Positions 45,299 through 55,747 of a stretch of 64,000 nt of DNA are shown in pieces. Numbering within the stretch: the stretch's first letter is position 1; the number at the start of each line of letters is the position of its first letter. The notes beneath the pieces were generated by a model. The model was given only the letters and a program-made list of their open reading frames with translations, had not been told where the DNA came from and ran no database searches. Both the position numbers and the translations under genes were made by a program. The DNA comes from Rhizoclosmatium globosum (lineage: Eukaryota > Chytridiomycota > Chytridiomycetes > Chytridiales > Chytriomycetaceae), in the NCBI GenBank assembly GCA_002104985.1, contig MCGO01000082.1:62001-126000 (forward strand), read 5' to 3'.

Positions 45299-48259
45299 AT
45301 GTCCTCCGTCCAGGCATTTCTCGCCTCAATCCCCCTGCGGACCCGACGCCGCATTTCCCAATTCGCAACCATCTTTCTCGTCTGTCTCGCCGTCTACTCG
45401 ATCGCCTCAGTCCGCGGAAACACCAAAAACGACCCCGTTGCCGTCCCACCGCCAAACACCTTAAACAACAACCTCCCTCTCGCTGCCCAGAAACCAGCCC
45501 TTCCAAATCCAATCAACAACAACGCCAACGACAACAACAAGCCCGTTGGCCCCGCCGCACCTGCCCCCAATCCAATCCAGAACCCAAACAACCCTCTCCC
45601 ACCCGTTGTTCCACCCGTCGTGAAACCCGTTTTAGGCGATGCAAAGAATGCGGGGAACGAGAAACCAAAGAAAAAGTACGGGGATGCTGTTGCTGCTGCT
45701 GCTGACGTAGCTGTTGGTGCTGGGGGAAATAATGTGAACCCGAAGCCTGTGGATGGAAAGCCGATTGCGAAGCCTAAAGAGTTAGATCAGAAACCAATGC
45801 AATATAATAATGCTGGTGCTGGTGCTGGTGCTGCTGTTGCGGGGAATGCAAATGGGAAGGGTGGACTTGATAAGAAGAAGGAGGGAGGCGAGGGTGAACC
45901 TAAAGCTGTGAATCCAAAGCCTATTGAGAAGCCAGTCATGAAGAAGGGGGATGAAGGGGAGAAAATTGGGGTTGATGGTGTGAAAGACAAGAGTGGAGGT
46001 GTGAAGAAGTATGACAAGGAGGATGGTCAGAAAGTTATTGGGAAGAAGGAGGATGATGATGATAAGAAGGAAAAGGAAAAGGGGGAGAAGAAGGAGAAGG
46101 ACGGGAAGAATGAAAATGATGGGAAGAAGGTGAAGGATGGCAAGAAGGACAAGGATGACAAGAAGGAGAAGAAGAAGGACGCCGAGAAGGACGTCAAGAA
46201 AGATGCTAAAAAGGAAAAGGAAGCAAAGAAGAAGGATGATGATGACGACGACGACGATGATGACGAGAAGGTTGATAAGAAGGAGCTTCTCAAAGTTGGG
46301 TCCAAATACGTGGATCTATCCCAAATCAACCAAGACCAAATCCGTTTCCTTGACTGGCTCAACGGCGAAGAAATGATGGACGCGTCAGATCCAGAGTAAG
46401 GCCTTTCATTCGAATCTTGCGCTCTAGATATTTACACAACACGAATTACAGTCTCTTTGGTGGTTCCCTCCTCACAATCATGCTCGACCTCCCCAAAACT
46501 TTCTTATCCTGCCACGCCTGGGCCATGGACTACCGATCCAGCGAATACAACCGCACAGACTTCCTCCTCATGGGAACACGCGCCAGAGTACAACCTTCCC
46601 CTACATTTTATTCACCAACACTAAACTCACTCACCAACCCAAAAAAAAGGCCCTCCGAATCGCATACACCCTCTTATACGACCGCAAAGACCTCCACCCC
46701 CAACTCGAACAAATCTCAACCCCAAAATTCAATAACCCCACCGACACACCCTACGTCAAACACAAGAAGCTCATCACGCAGTTGAAAGCGATTGTCAAGG
46801 ATTTGACGAAACTCATGTATCCCTGGATCCCTGCGTCCCCGAAATTGAAGTCGATTCGTGCGATTCAAAAGTATGCGCAGGGTGTGGAGAAGGAGAATGA
46901 GCGGGGGATTATTTTTTCGACGGGGAGAGGGCATTTTGAGTTGGCTGTGCATGCTATTACTGCGTTGAGGAATGTGTTGGGGTGTGATTTGCCGATCGAG
47001 GTTTGTGAATTTTTAACTTGTTTGGAGGGTGAAGGCTAATGCTGTCGGGTTGATTTAGGTTCATCATATGGGTCCGAATGATTTGGATAAACACATGTTG
47101 CAGGCGTTCAACGCTATGCCGAATGTGCGGACTGTGGATGTCTGGGATTTCTGGTAACTACCTATGCATCAACTGAAATACTGAAACTGATGGAACAGGG
47201 GAACTGAAGCGCGGAACTTGAGAGGCTGGGCAATCAAACCATTCGCCCTCCTTGCCTCCTCCTTCCAAAAAGTAATGTTCCTCGACGCCGATGCCGTGTT
47301 TATTCAGAACCCAGACCTCCTTTTCACAAACTCGAAACTGTTTGCGAAATACGGGCAACTCTTTTACAATGACCGTACCATCACGGGGTATGAGTGGTGT
47401 TACAACTGGTTCACGTCGTTTGTGCCGAGTATCTCTCGGTACACTAATTCTCTGCGGTTCATGAAGAAGGATACTGTGCATGAAATGGAGAGTGGAGTTG
47501 TTGTGATTGATAAAACGAGGACAGGGGTTTTGCATGGGTTACTTACGACTGCAAAAATGAATATGCAAGTGGAAAGAGATGGAATTACGTATAGCTTGAT
47601 GCACGGAGATAAGGAGAGTTATGTGAGTAGTTTGTTTTGTTCGTAGGTTTGTTCTAACAACTGGGTTATTTTTGAATCAGTGGATGAGTTGGGAGTTGGC
47701 TAGAGTTCCATACCGTTTTTCTAGATCTTATGGAGGTATGTCCATTCATGTTCGGAGCTGAGTTAAGGAACTGACTATGCTTTCTGAAAGGTACGATTGG
47801 GTACAAGAATGAAAAGGGTGCAGTTTGTGGAGGATTATTCCACACTGACGAGTACTTGAAGCCACTTTGGTGGAATGGAGGTGTAGTGGCAAATAAGCAT
47901 TACAACAAGGTATAGTTTCTGGAGGCTTATTAATTGACTCTTATCAAAAACAAAGGATCAAGGATACTTGAAGTATGAATATGCAGCCTATGATTTGGCT
48001 GGAAAGGATATTAAGTGGGATTGGGAAACTGCCACGACTCCATTTGTAAGTTTCTCATTGTTTCTTTGATACAAACACTCAAAATATCGGCAAATGGTAG
48101 TGCCTGTCGCCAAAGTTCCCAGAGCAGAAGGTGATCATTACAGAACTGACACCAGCGGAAAAGGGCATCACGGAAAAGCTCGTTGAGTTGTACAAGGAAA
48201 TTATTCGAAAAGGGTGGAGGGAGTATTTCAAGGACACGTATGGGATCAAGTTTGATTGA
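45299..48259 (+). CDS. Golgi type II alpha-mannosyltransferase, MNN1-like, with long charged stem
   Basis: Starts MSSVQAFLASIPLRTRRRISQ 32 bp after FRG1. A single membrane anchor (FATIFLVCLAVYSIASV, residues 23-39) places it in the Golgi, lumen-facing. The stem, residues 45-330, is Asn/Pro-rich and then a Lys/Asp/Glu repeat (genomic 45,930-46,290). The catalytic part has GRGHFELAVHAITALRN, WAIKPFALLASSFQKVMFLDADAVFIQNPDLLF (DADAVF is the DXD metal site), MESGVVVIDKTR and GDKESYWMSWEL, as in the MNN1/PF11051 group. It adds alpha-1,3-mannose to glycans in yeast. The acceptor here is unknown. The frame shifts by one between 46570 and 46600 with no room for an intron (see findings). It ends GIKFD. 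Confidence 0.85.
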
Positions 48260-48383
48260 TTGATTGATTAATTGATTCTTTTGTATCATGTTTCTTGTGA
48301 ATAAGTATTAAAGATGAGTGTGGAAGGTGGAAGAGTGCTTGGATCTAGTGTCAAAGCAAAAAGGCAACTGAAACAAAGCAATC

Positions 48384-49618
48384 ATGTCACGAATCCCAAC
48401 CCCTCCACTCGGCGCCCGTTCCACAACAACGACATCCAGCGCACCATCGATAAGCCGCACACCAACAAACGGAGGCGCCGCCAAGAAGACGCCGCCATCA
48501 ACAACGCACCACCGCACTACTTCAACGACGACAACGACGACAACGACAAGTTCCTCAAACCATCTTTCTCCAAACCAAACAACAAATCCACAAATGAAAC
48601 GCACAACATCAACCGCCGCCACCACGCCAAAGAAGACGCCATCGCCCGTGCGGCCTTTGAATTCCACAACTTCTTTAACTAATTCAACTGGTTCAAGTCC
48701 CTCAATCGCCCGGTCTCGCTCCCACGCTGCAATTCCACTGCCCCTCCAAAAGAAGAAGGAAGCGCCCGTGCCAGAGAAGGATCTTCTGATTGCCGCCCTC
48801 AAAGACCAGATTGTCCAACTCGAGGCCCGCCTGAATCCACAACAACAACAACCCTCTGAGGACCCGGATGCACCCGCCGTTCCTGTCCCTCCTGTCCCCG
48901 TACGTGCTCCCCCCCTTCCCTTCCCTTCCCTTCTTCGTCTTCTCGCTAACCTCCCGCCCATCGAAAAGCACGCTCAATCCCCGGCAATCAAAATCGCTCA
49001 ACTCGAATCACAAGTCTCGCTCCATGAAATGACTATCGACAGACTCGAAGACAAGGTTGCTGCCTTTGCATCCAAAGACACTGCTGTTGCGTACTTGATC
49101 CAGGAGAAGGAGGCTAGTGAGGCTCGTTTGGATATGATCATTAAGGATAAGGATGCGACTATTGAGACCATGAGGCGGCAGATTGAGATGCAGGTATGTT
49201 GCTTCTTGTCGTTCTCGTTTATTTAGTACGTTGTTGGGTTGAACTTGGGGCGAAGCATTGATGAGTGTACGGAGGTGATCGAGTGGACTTGTAATAATAA
49301 GGGCAACCCATATGGACTGTGTGATGATGCAAGTATTATGAAGTATCAGCGAAAGACGAAAGTCAAAAGGAACTGCATTCGTGCTGGCTTACGTTGATAT
49401 TTCCTGGATTACCCCATGAGGCACTATACTTATCACTCACACTTACTTGACAGGTCTCTGGCCTCTTTTCGGAAGTAAGCAAATCTCGTGAACTGCTTGT
49501 TACGCAGTCAGAGGCGCATGCGGAAGACTTGAAGCGGTTGAATGAAATTATTGCTCAACAAGCGGCCGAGTTGGGACAATTGCGAGAGAAACTGAAAGAG
49601 AAGGGACACGAAGAGTGA
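48384..49618 (+). CDS. Coiled-coil protein with Thr/Pro-rich N-terminus
   Basis: Not recognised. Starts MSRIPTPPLGARSTTTTS. The first 120 residues are disordered and rich in Thr, Ser and Pro, with S-T-P-K motifs (TAATTPKKTPSPVRP) that look like kinase sites. The C-terminal half is heptad coiled coil: EKDLLIAALKDQIVQLEARL, a Pro-rich interval that may be an intron (48901-48968, in frame with no stop), then LESQVSLHEMTIDRLEDKVA and, after an intron 49194-49454, LLVTQSEAHAEDLKRLNEIIAQ. Such a layout is common in microtubule or centrosomal proteins. That is only a guess. It ends KLKEKGHEE. Confidence 0.6.
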
Positions 49619-49995
49619 ATCTGATTAATTGGGAGTACTAAAGAAGAACAGTGGAAAATTGTCGTTGGTTGGGTGCATTTTGCATGTGGTGTTTGTCTGT
49701 GGTCTGAGTAATGAGGATGGAGCTTTATTTTTCAAGTTATATTTCTTGCTATTTGACTGTTTGTTGTTACATTATCGAAGTTAGTAAAGTGCGCTGGATG
49801 CAGATCGAATTGTCCACGGTGACTGCGTCGCCAAACATTCTCATTCACAAAGTGGTGGGATACCAAGCAGTATCCCAGCGTATCCCAGCAAAGCACTCTA
49901 TCGTTCAATCATGGTTTGACTCATGGTTTGACTCATCTGTTGCTCCCATAAAACTTTGTCCGAAAAGTTGACCCCAAACCAATAACGCAAAAACG
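49619..49995. other. Gene-free spacer
   Basis: No gene seen. Short direct repeats ATGGTTTGACTC at 49910-49935 (two copies) lie close to the start of the small protein downstream and may be regulatory. Otherwise unremarkable. Confidence 0.4.
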
Positions 49996-50238
49996 ATGCC
50001 AACCGACAACCGCGGAAACCAATACAACGTGACCTCGCACGGAAACAACAGCCAAGGCAACCACTACTGTTCTCGTGACTACGGCTCCTCTGCTTCGAAC
50101 TCCAACTCGTATCACTACTCCAACTCAAACGGTAGCTACTACTATAGTAACTCAAATGGATCCACCTACTACAACAATGGCCAGGGCTCTGCTACTTACA
50201 CTGCTCCATCTTCTGGGGGCAGCGGCGGCAAGAAGTAA
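49996..50238 (+). CDS. Conserved small Ser/Asn/Tyr-rich fungal protein
   Basis: One exon, 80 residues, MPTDNRGNQYNVTSHGNNS... Over the whole length it is made of Asn, Ser, Tyr and Gly, with the repeated unit YHYSNSNGSYYYSNSNGSTYY. It carries one Cys (NHYCSRDYG). Proteins of this appearance recur in many fungal genomes as uncharacterised, abundant small ORFs; that statement is from general knowledge, not a search. The low-complexity prion-like composition and C-terminal GGKK suggest a disordered protein. No signal peptide. Function unknown. Confidence 0.75.
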   Translation: MPTDNRGNQYNVTSHGNNSQGNHYCSRDYGSSASNSNSYHYSNSNGSYYYSNSNGSTYYNNGQGSATYTAPSSGGSGGKK

Positions 50239-50426
50239 TTTGACCAGTTACGCTCCTTGCTCCCTTGCTCTCCTTCTGCTACGATAATCGTCCCCTTTCT
50301 TTCCAACTCATTCATATGCATCTGCTGAATTAGTTTGAAATAAACAAAGTGTATCACCATTGAATGATGTATTCAACTTCGTGAATCTTGATCAACCAAC
50401 TCACACTGACACCACATCAATTTCCA

Positions 50427-50978
50427 CTACTCCTCCTTATACCACGGACACCCATCCACTTTCACCAACGCGGCAGCCTGCCCAATCACACTCACACCAT
50501 CCTCATCCATCACATTCCACACAACCGCGTCAACAAGCCGAAACTCTTTCCCACCTTTCGCAACCCTGACACCCGTAACCCCAAGACTATACCCTCTCTC
50601 CGCGACATTCCGCATCATAACTTCACGCACGTCACGGTCTGTTCCCGCGCTCGCGCTGAGACGGGACGGAAGCCCGATGAACTCTTCCAGCGGGTATTGG
50701 AACAGAGACAGAGCGCGTGCATTTGCGTATGTGAATGTTGGATCGTTTGTTGAGGTTGGGGTTCCTGTGTGTGAGCTTTTTGTTTTGTAGGCAAGATAAG
50801 AAAAAACTTGTGGCTGAGATTGTTTGTGAAGGATACTTTACAGGACGGGGAAAGGGGCGGTTGCGAGGATTGTTGCGGCGTCTGATATGGTCTCGGCGGA
50901 GAGGACTTGGGATTCCTTGGGGATGAGGGAGAGGTGGCTTCGGAGGATGAGGGCTGGGGTTATCAATTTTGAAGTCAT
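50427..50978 (-). CDS. Stand-alone MEKHLA domain protein (PAS-like)
   Basis: Two exons (50978-50842 and 50775-50427) encode 161 residues. The N-terminus MTSKLITPALILRSHLSLIP is followed by FPVLSHTGTPTSTNDPTFTY, formed by splicing with the AAAAAG acceptor at 50776. Then come YANARALSLFQYPLEEFIGLPSRLSA, a hallmark block of the MEKHLA domain, GVTGVRVAKGGKEFRLVDA and VWNVMDEDGVSVIGQAA. MEKHLA is a PAS-related sensor module seen in plant HD-ZIP III proteins and as short proteins in algae and bacteria. The ligand is unknown. The fit covers the whole protein. Confidence 0.85.
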
Positions 50979-51223
50979 TTTTCTTGAACATTTGTGTGGA
51001 TTAAAACACGACTTTAGTCCTTTACAATAGCAATAATGTTAAAATACAACTACGTTTGACTTTGAAGACGTCTGTTGCTTTTTGGAGCTGGAGTACAGAA
51101 TGAAATTGAAAGACGATACCATCCTATTATTCATACACGGACTTATTAACATTATGAAGCAATTTGACATATTATTGACACGTTGTTCTGAATGTGCCCC
51201 CGATTTTTGTGTCCCCAAACCAA

Positions 51224-52753
51224 ATGCTTCACGAACACATCCATCACATTGGAGGCTATAAGGGCGCTGGTAAGTTCCCTTCTCTGCCAGTGATTTCTGC
51301 GCGAAAGAGGACCTCAGACATACCTCAGTCATCTACCTTATCCCTTCCTACGCTTCGCACACACCAAATCAATTAAAAATTAACTCTCTTTCCAACCAGT
51401 CCTCGGCATCTCCTGGGCCATTTACGGTATCAAGACCTACGTCGACCTCCGCCAGTTGCGCCGTCTTCAGGACCCTAAGGTCACTCTCCCAGTTTCCATC
51501 AAGGGACACATCTCGGATGACGAGTACACCAAGTACCAGGCTTACGGAAAGGACAGATCTAGATTCGGATTGGTTAAGGGTAAGCTGCTTTGTCTCTGCG
51601 ACTGGTTGAAGTGGGGTTTGATATTTAAATGGGGTTATAGGTCTCTTTGATCAAATCGTTTCCACTGTCACCATTGTATACGATGTTCTCCCTAAGTTGT
51701 GGGCTTACTCTGGACATGTTTTGGCTGTTGCTGGATTGGCCAGTGCTGGCGAGGTAATGGCGTGATTGGTGTTCAGCGGAAAACTAACTTTGAATGTAAC
51801 AGTTGGCCCAGTCTGTTACTTTCACCTCTATCGCTTTGACTAGTTCTACCATTCTTGGACTCGGATTCGCTTACTACTCCACCTTTGTCATTGAAGAGAA
51901 GCACGGTTTCAACAAGCAAACCAAAGCTCTCTTTGCTCTTGACACTATCAAGTCCATGGTTCTCACTGTTGTTTTGTCTTCTCCTGTTATTGCTGCTGGT
52001 ATCCGTGTTATTGAATGGGGAGGAAAGAACTTTGTCCTATACGCTGGAGCCTTCGTTTTGGCCACTCAAGTCACGTTTGTCATTCTCTACCCAACCGTTC
52101 TTTCTCCAATCTTCAACAAGTTTACTCCAATCGAGGAAGGTGATCTCAAGACTAAGATTGAGACCCTTGCCAAAAGAGTTGATTTCCCAGTCCAGTCTAT
52201 TTACGTTGTTGACGGCTCCAAGAGATCTTCTCACTCGAACGCTTATGTCACTGGCCTCTTGGGTGTTAACCGTATCGTCATTTACGACACTCTCATTGAG
52301 CAAATGAACCACCAAGAAATCCTTGCTGTCGTGGCCCACGAATTGGGACACTGGAAGAACAACCACATTTTCAGATCACTTTTGGTGTCCCAGGCTCAGA
52401 TCTTGATTTCTTTCTGGTCTTTCTCGCACTTCCTCCACTTCCAGCCTCTTTACTCTGCCTTCGGTTTCTACTCTCAACCAACTGTTATTGGATTCATGCT
52501 CTTCTCATACCTTTACGAGCCAATTGATTTCTTGAGTACCCTTTCCATTTACCGTGTTGGTCGTTACCACGAATTTGACGCTGACCAGTTCGCCAAGAAG
52601 TTGGGCTATGGTGAGCCATTGAAGAGTGGTTTGATCAAGCTTGGAAAGAAGAACTTGAAGAACTTGAACCCAGACCCTGTTTACTCTGCTTTCAACATTG
52701 TTCACCCTCCTCTTGCTGAGCGTTTGGCTGCGATTGGAAAGTCCAACATTTAA
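51224..52753 (+). CDS. STE24: CAAX prenyl protease 1 (Ste24 zinc metalloprotease)
   Basis: Four exons (51224-51269, 51400-51579, 51641-51753, 51803-52753) encode 429 residues. The N-terminus has the family segment LRQLRRLQDPKVTLP and AYGKDRSRFGLVKGLFDQIV. Multiple membrane segments follow (FTSIALTSSTILGLGFAYYS, IEWGGKNFVLYAGAFVLATQ). The catalytic zinc site is AVVAHELGHWKNNH (HExxH near residue 292). The third ligand region is YHEFDADQFAKKLGYG, and HPPLAERLAAI ends the family core. Ste24 cleaves the aaX and the N-terminal extension of prenylated a-factor-like pheromones in the ER membrane, and also clears clogged translocons. Codon bias toward CTC/ATC/AAG suggests good expression. Confidence 0.95.
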
Positions 52754-52827
52754 AATTGAGTGGGATTATGAAATAAACTGAGTTCTTTCATTTTATGCTG
52801 ATTAATATTATCCAATTATTTATTGGC

Positions 52828-53436
52828 TTATTTCCGCTTCCGTATACCAAAACCACCAGTTTCTTTTGGATTAAACCTCACTGGCGAATCACAAATTGTA
52901 CCGCTAGAACGTTCCTCCAAATGCGAGAAGGAGTCCAACTCCTCCACTTGCATCGGCAACCCATTGGCAGCCGAAGCTGCCTCAGTCACAGTTTCTGACA
53001 CCGATCCAGGTTTGTGAAACACTGATAACAACGCCGACAACCAGCCAAACGATTCCGCTGTAATAGTGTTCTCCCATTAGTTAATACAGAATACGGGAAT
53101 GCAAAAGAGGTTGTATGGGGACTTACTTGTTTCACTAATTTCAACTGTATTACTTGACGCATCCATCCTAAGCTTCATCCATTGCCGCTGCTCCTCAAGC
53201 ATATTCTGCCAATCATTCTGATATTCCTGGATTTCAAAGAGATCGGCTTCGTCTCTTTGGCTCGCTGGCTTCCTCAGCAACTCCAATTGCCTTTCTCTTC
53301 GAGCATCCAATTCCTGCGGTAGTTCAGCAAGTCGTCTTTCTGACGTACTTATAGAGGGAACAGAGCCAATGTGGGAGGACGCGGAAGTTGTTGGGGGGAG
53401 GGCTGGGTTTTGCGACATTTTTTGAAAGGAGGCCAT
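52828..53436 (-). CDS. Small charged protein of unknown function
   Basis: Two exons (53436-53127 and 53057-52828), with an in-frame splice giving 179 residues, or 173 from the ATG at 53418. The middle is a charged helix: TSERRLAELPQELDARRERQL, LLRKPASQRDEADLFEIQEYQ and LEEQRQWMKLRMD, a likely coiled coil. The C-terminus is acidic then basic (VEELDSFSHLEERSSG, ending FGIRKRK, a possible nuclear signal). No homologue is recognised. It is convergent with STE24, 74 bp away. Confidence 0.55.
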
Positions 53437-54740
53437 TGCAGCGGAATATGGAACATGGAAATATGAAAAATAGAAAATAGATGTAGTGATCATGAGAATA
53501 TAATGCTTTATTGCGAAGATGAAGCGTTAAAATTGAACCACAAACTGTTCACAAGCACTTTAAAAAAACGAAAAGAAAAACGTTCATTCACTTCCAACAG
53601 GTCCGCTCACCTTTTCAACTTATCAAACATAGCCATATCAACCCATAATCTTCCAAGAACGCATGCTGACAGATCAAACGCCACAGGTAAGCAAAAAGGT
53701 CATTTCCGAGACTGCATAAAAAAGTGCATGATTGGCTGTAGTGGTTGCCACATTGGGTTTCACATTTTGCTAATGAGTTCGAGAGGCTGAATCAGTGCAT
53801 CCACTCTCTTGTGCTCCACAACATGAAAGTAAACAATTAATCAATGTTCACTATTCCAGCAAGAGGGATAGGGCTCGGTAGAGAGAAAAGCTTTTGAGGA
53901 AGCTTAATTACAACAAACAAGAGAAAACAAGTACATCTTTCTTATTCTATTTTATTGAGAGAAAAGCTTTATGAGGCATTAAAAACTCTCGAGGGTCTGG
54001 GAGCTCAAAAACGTCTTATCAATCGTGGGAATCACTGGGACAGGCAACGTAAACCCATTCGTCCCACCGAGTTAAACTCAGCCCACGACCGTACCATGTA
54101 GACCTCGCTCGATCGCTCAGCGCACTATGCATACTCGCTCCATCGCTCGACTTTGCTGTTGACTGGGGGGAAGGGGGAAGAGAGGGGCAGGTTTGAATGT
54201 TTGGTGGAGAGATTTTTGGCTTGATTTTTGTGTGGGGACGTGTTTCTTTTATATCCATTTTCTTGCACATGGGTCTTTTTTTCCAGTGCACGCCGGTGCC
54301 GGAATGGAAATCTGTGTCATAACAGACAGATAAACAAAGGGTTCTGACAGGTTTGGGTCAAAAAGTGAGTCATGATAAAAATTCTGACAATTCGCCTCAT
54401 TTTCAGGGGGCAAACGACCTTCCCTCCTCTGTTTTTTGGAAAAAGTCCTGTCAATCTCTTGTTTGGACATGGGGTATAAATTCTGTTCGTCTTTCAACCA
54501 AGGTACATACCAAAAATCATCTAACAAAACCCTTTGGCTCAACATCACGGCCCACCCAACCAGTTCAAGCACTCCTTTTCTAAATAGACTGGACCAACAC
54601 ATCTTATGGTTATGGTACTACTCGAGACCCAACAATGTCTGGTCATGAACCCCTTCCAATGGGGTGTTCAAGGCAACTCTCTGGATGGTTCGAAGGCTAC
54701 GCAAGGTCTCAAATGTACAAGTCTACTGATGTTTCATGCT

Positions 54741-54888
54741 GGTGAGGTAACCACAAGGCCAGGCGTTGACTTACGCGCTGGCGCCGAAACCCACTCCAGC
54801 CGCTGCTCTGATTAGGTTGGCTCCCGTCACAGGTGGTCCTTCGCACGATGCGAAGGAAGCTATGTGCCCCAACACGCGGTGGAGTAAA
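54741..54888 (+). ncRNA. Candidate structured RNA, copy A
   Basis: Folds as a 5' hairpin (54759-54766 pairing with 54773-54781) and one long arm. The arm stacks 54793-54803 with 54876-54885 (10 bp, one bulge), then GTTGG 54816-54820 with CCAAC 54869-54873, then CACA 54828-54831 with TGTG 54863-54866. It is capped by a 9-bp hairpin at 54837-54857 (TCCTTCGCA / TGCGAAGGA). The helix set was drawn by eye and supported by comparison with copy B. No known RNA family is recognised. Confidence 0.55.
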
Positions 54889-54919
54889 CGCATGAAATCA
54901 AGTTCTCAAGTATCTGTGT

Positions 54920-55067
54920 GGTGAGGTAACCATAAGGCCAGGCGTTGATTTACGTGCTGGCGCCGAAACCCACTCCAGCCGCTGCTCTTATAGGTTGGCT
55001 CCCGTCACAGGTGGCCCTTTGCACGTTTGCAAAGGGAGCTATGTGCCCCAACACGCGGTGGAGTAAA
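54920..55067 (+). ncRNA. Candidate structured RNA, copy B
   Basis: The same 148-bp length and fold as copy A, about 90% identical, 179 bp downstream. The apical hairpin 55015-55036 has CCCTTTGCA / TGCAAAGGG, so two base pairs are changed on both strands while pairing is kept. In the 5' hairpin, a G-C of copy A is a G-U in copy B, which pairs only if the plus strand is the RNA. Other loops are identical (GCGCCGAAACCC, GGCTCCCGTCACAGGTGG). Confidence 0.55.
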
Positions 55068-55193
55068 AACACAGATCGAGAATCAATCAGTAGACTTTAT
55101 ACTTTGTTCCCATGAATATGACCTTCGTGAATAAAAAACCGATTGAGTTCTTATATCGTTTACTTGTACTCTCCTCGTTCGAAAAAAAAGACT

Positions 55194-55275
55194 TGCCAGT
55201 AACCAACGCGATTTGAACCGACCTGTGTACTGGCACAACTGGTTCAGATTAACAAACCTGACTATTGATCGCGTT
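55194..55275 (+). other. Interleaved palindromes with pseudoknot topology
   Basis: Three perfect stems overlap in 82 bp: TGCCAGTA 55194-55201 with TACTGGCA 55228-55235; AACGCGAT 55205-55212 with ATCGCGTT 55268-55275; and TGAACC 55214-55219 with GGTTCA 55241-55246. The order (1a, 2a, 3a, 1b, 3b, 2b) cannot be one nested hairpin. It could be an RNA pseudoknot, or alternative binding palindromes in DNA. Confidence 0.4.
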
Positions 55276-55747
55276 TTCTCTCATGCAGACAAACACAGCT
55301 TCACGACAACAATTCTCAATTTCCGCTCCAGTTAATTCAGTGGATCTACGCCCCAACTCTTGGTATTAGTCATTCGGCAGGTTATTGGGCATCTCATTCA
55401 AAATACTACGAAAGATCTCTGTGCGTTTGCATATTTAATTAAATTAAATGATCGTGGTTGTTTTTCATACAGGAATGTACAAAACCTCGTTGACGCGTTC
55501 AGGCCTTAGAATCGCAGGAATAATAGATTCTTTACGATTCGTCACCTCGATGATGATGAGATGGGAAGCAGCCTGTGTTGGTGCAAAAATTAGAGTGAAG
55601 TTAACATTATTTATGATCCAACAGTAGACCCACCTTTCAGAAATGAGGTTACAAAACGATTGAACGAATTCTCCGATGTGTATTCAAGTTTCGCTGATTG
55701 ATATGTCAACGTGGTTGGTGTCATATTTCAAAAGATTTCCACAACCA

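Larger units (their letters stand above)
53437..55747. other. 2.3-kb gene-free region with structured-RNA candidates
   Basis: No supported protein gene. The short frames here (for example at 54019-54291 on the minus strand) have no recognisable features. The region holds the 148-bp tandem pair at 54741 and 54920, the interleaved palindromes at 55194-55275, and the repeat GAGAGAAAAGCTTT (near 53881 and 53959). It is the longest non-coding stretch outside the transposon island. Confidence 0.6.

Noticed and set aside
54686..54700. GGTTCGAAGG as a tRNA B-box
   Set aside because: No A-box or cloverleaf arms can be built around it.
54741..54888. Hammerhead, twister or tRNA-like identity for the RNA pair
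   Set aside because: The hammerhead core (CUGAUGA, GAAA, cleavage UH in order), the twister core and the tRNA cloverleaf are all absent. It is left unnamed.
55194..55275. HDV-like ribozyme
   Set aside because: The P1/P2 order can be drawn, but P3, P1.1 and the catalytic C of J4/2 are not convincing.
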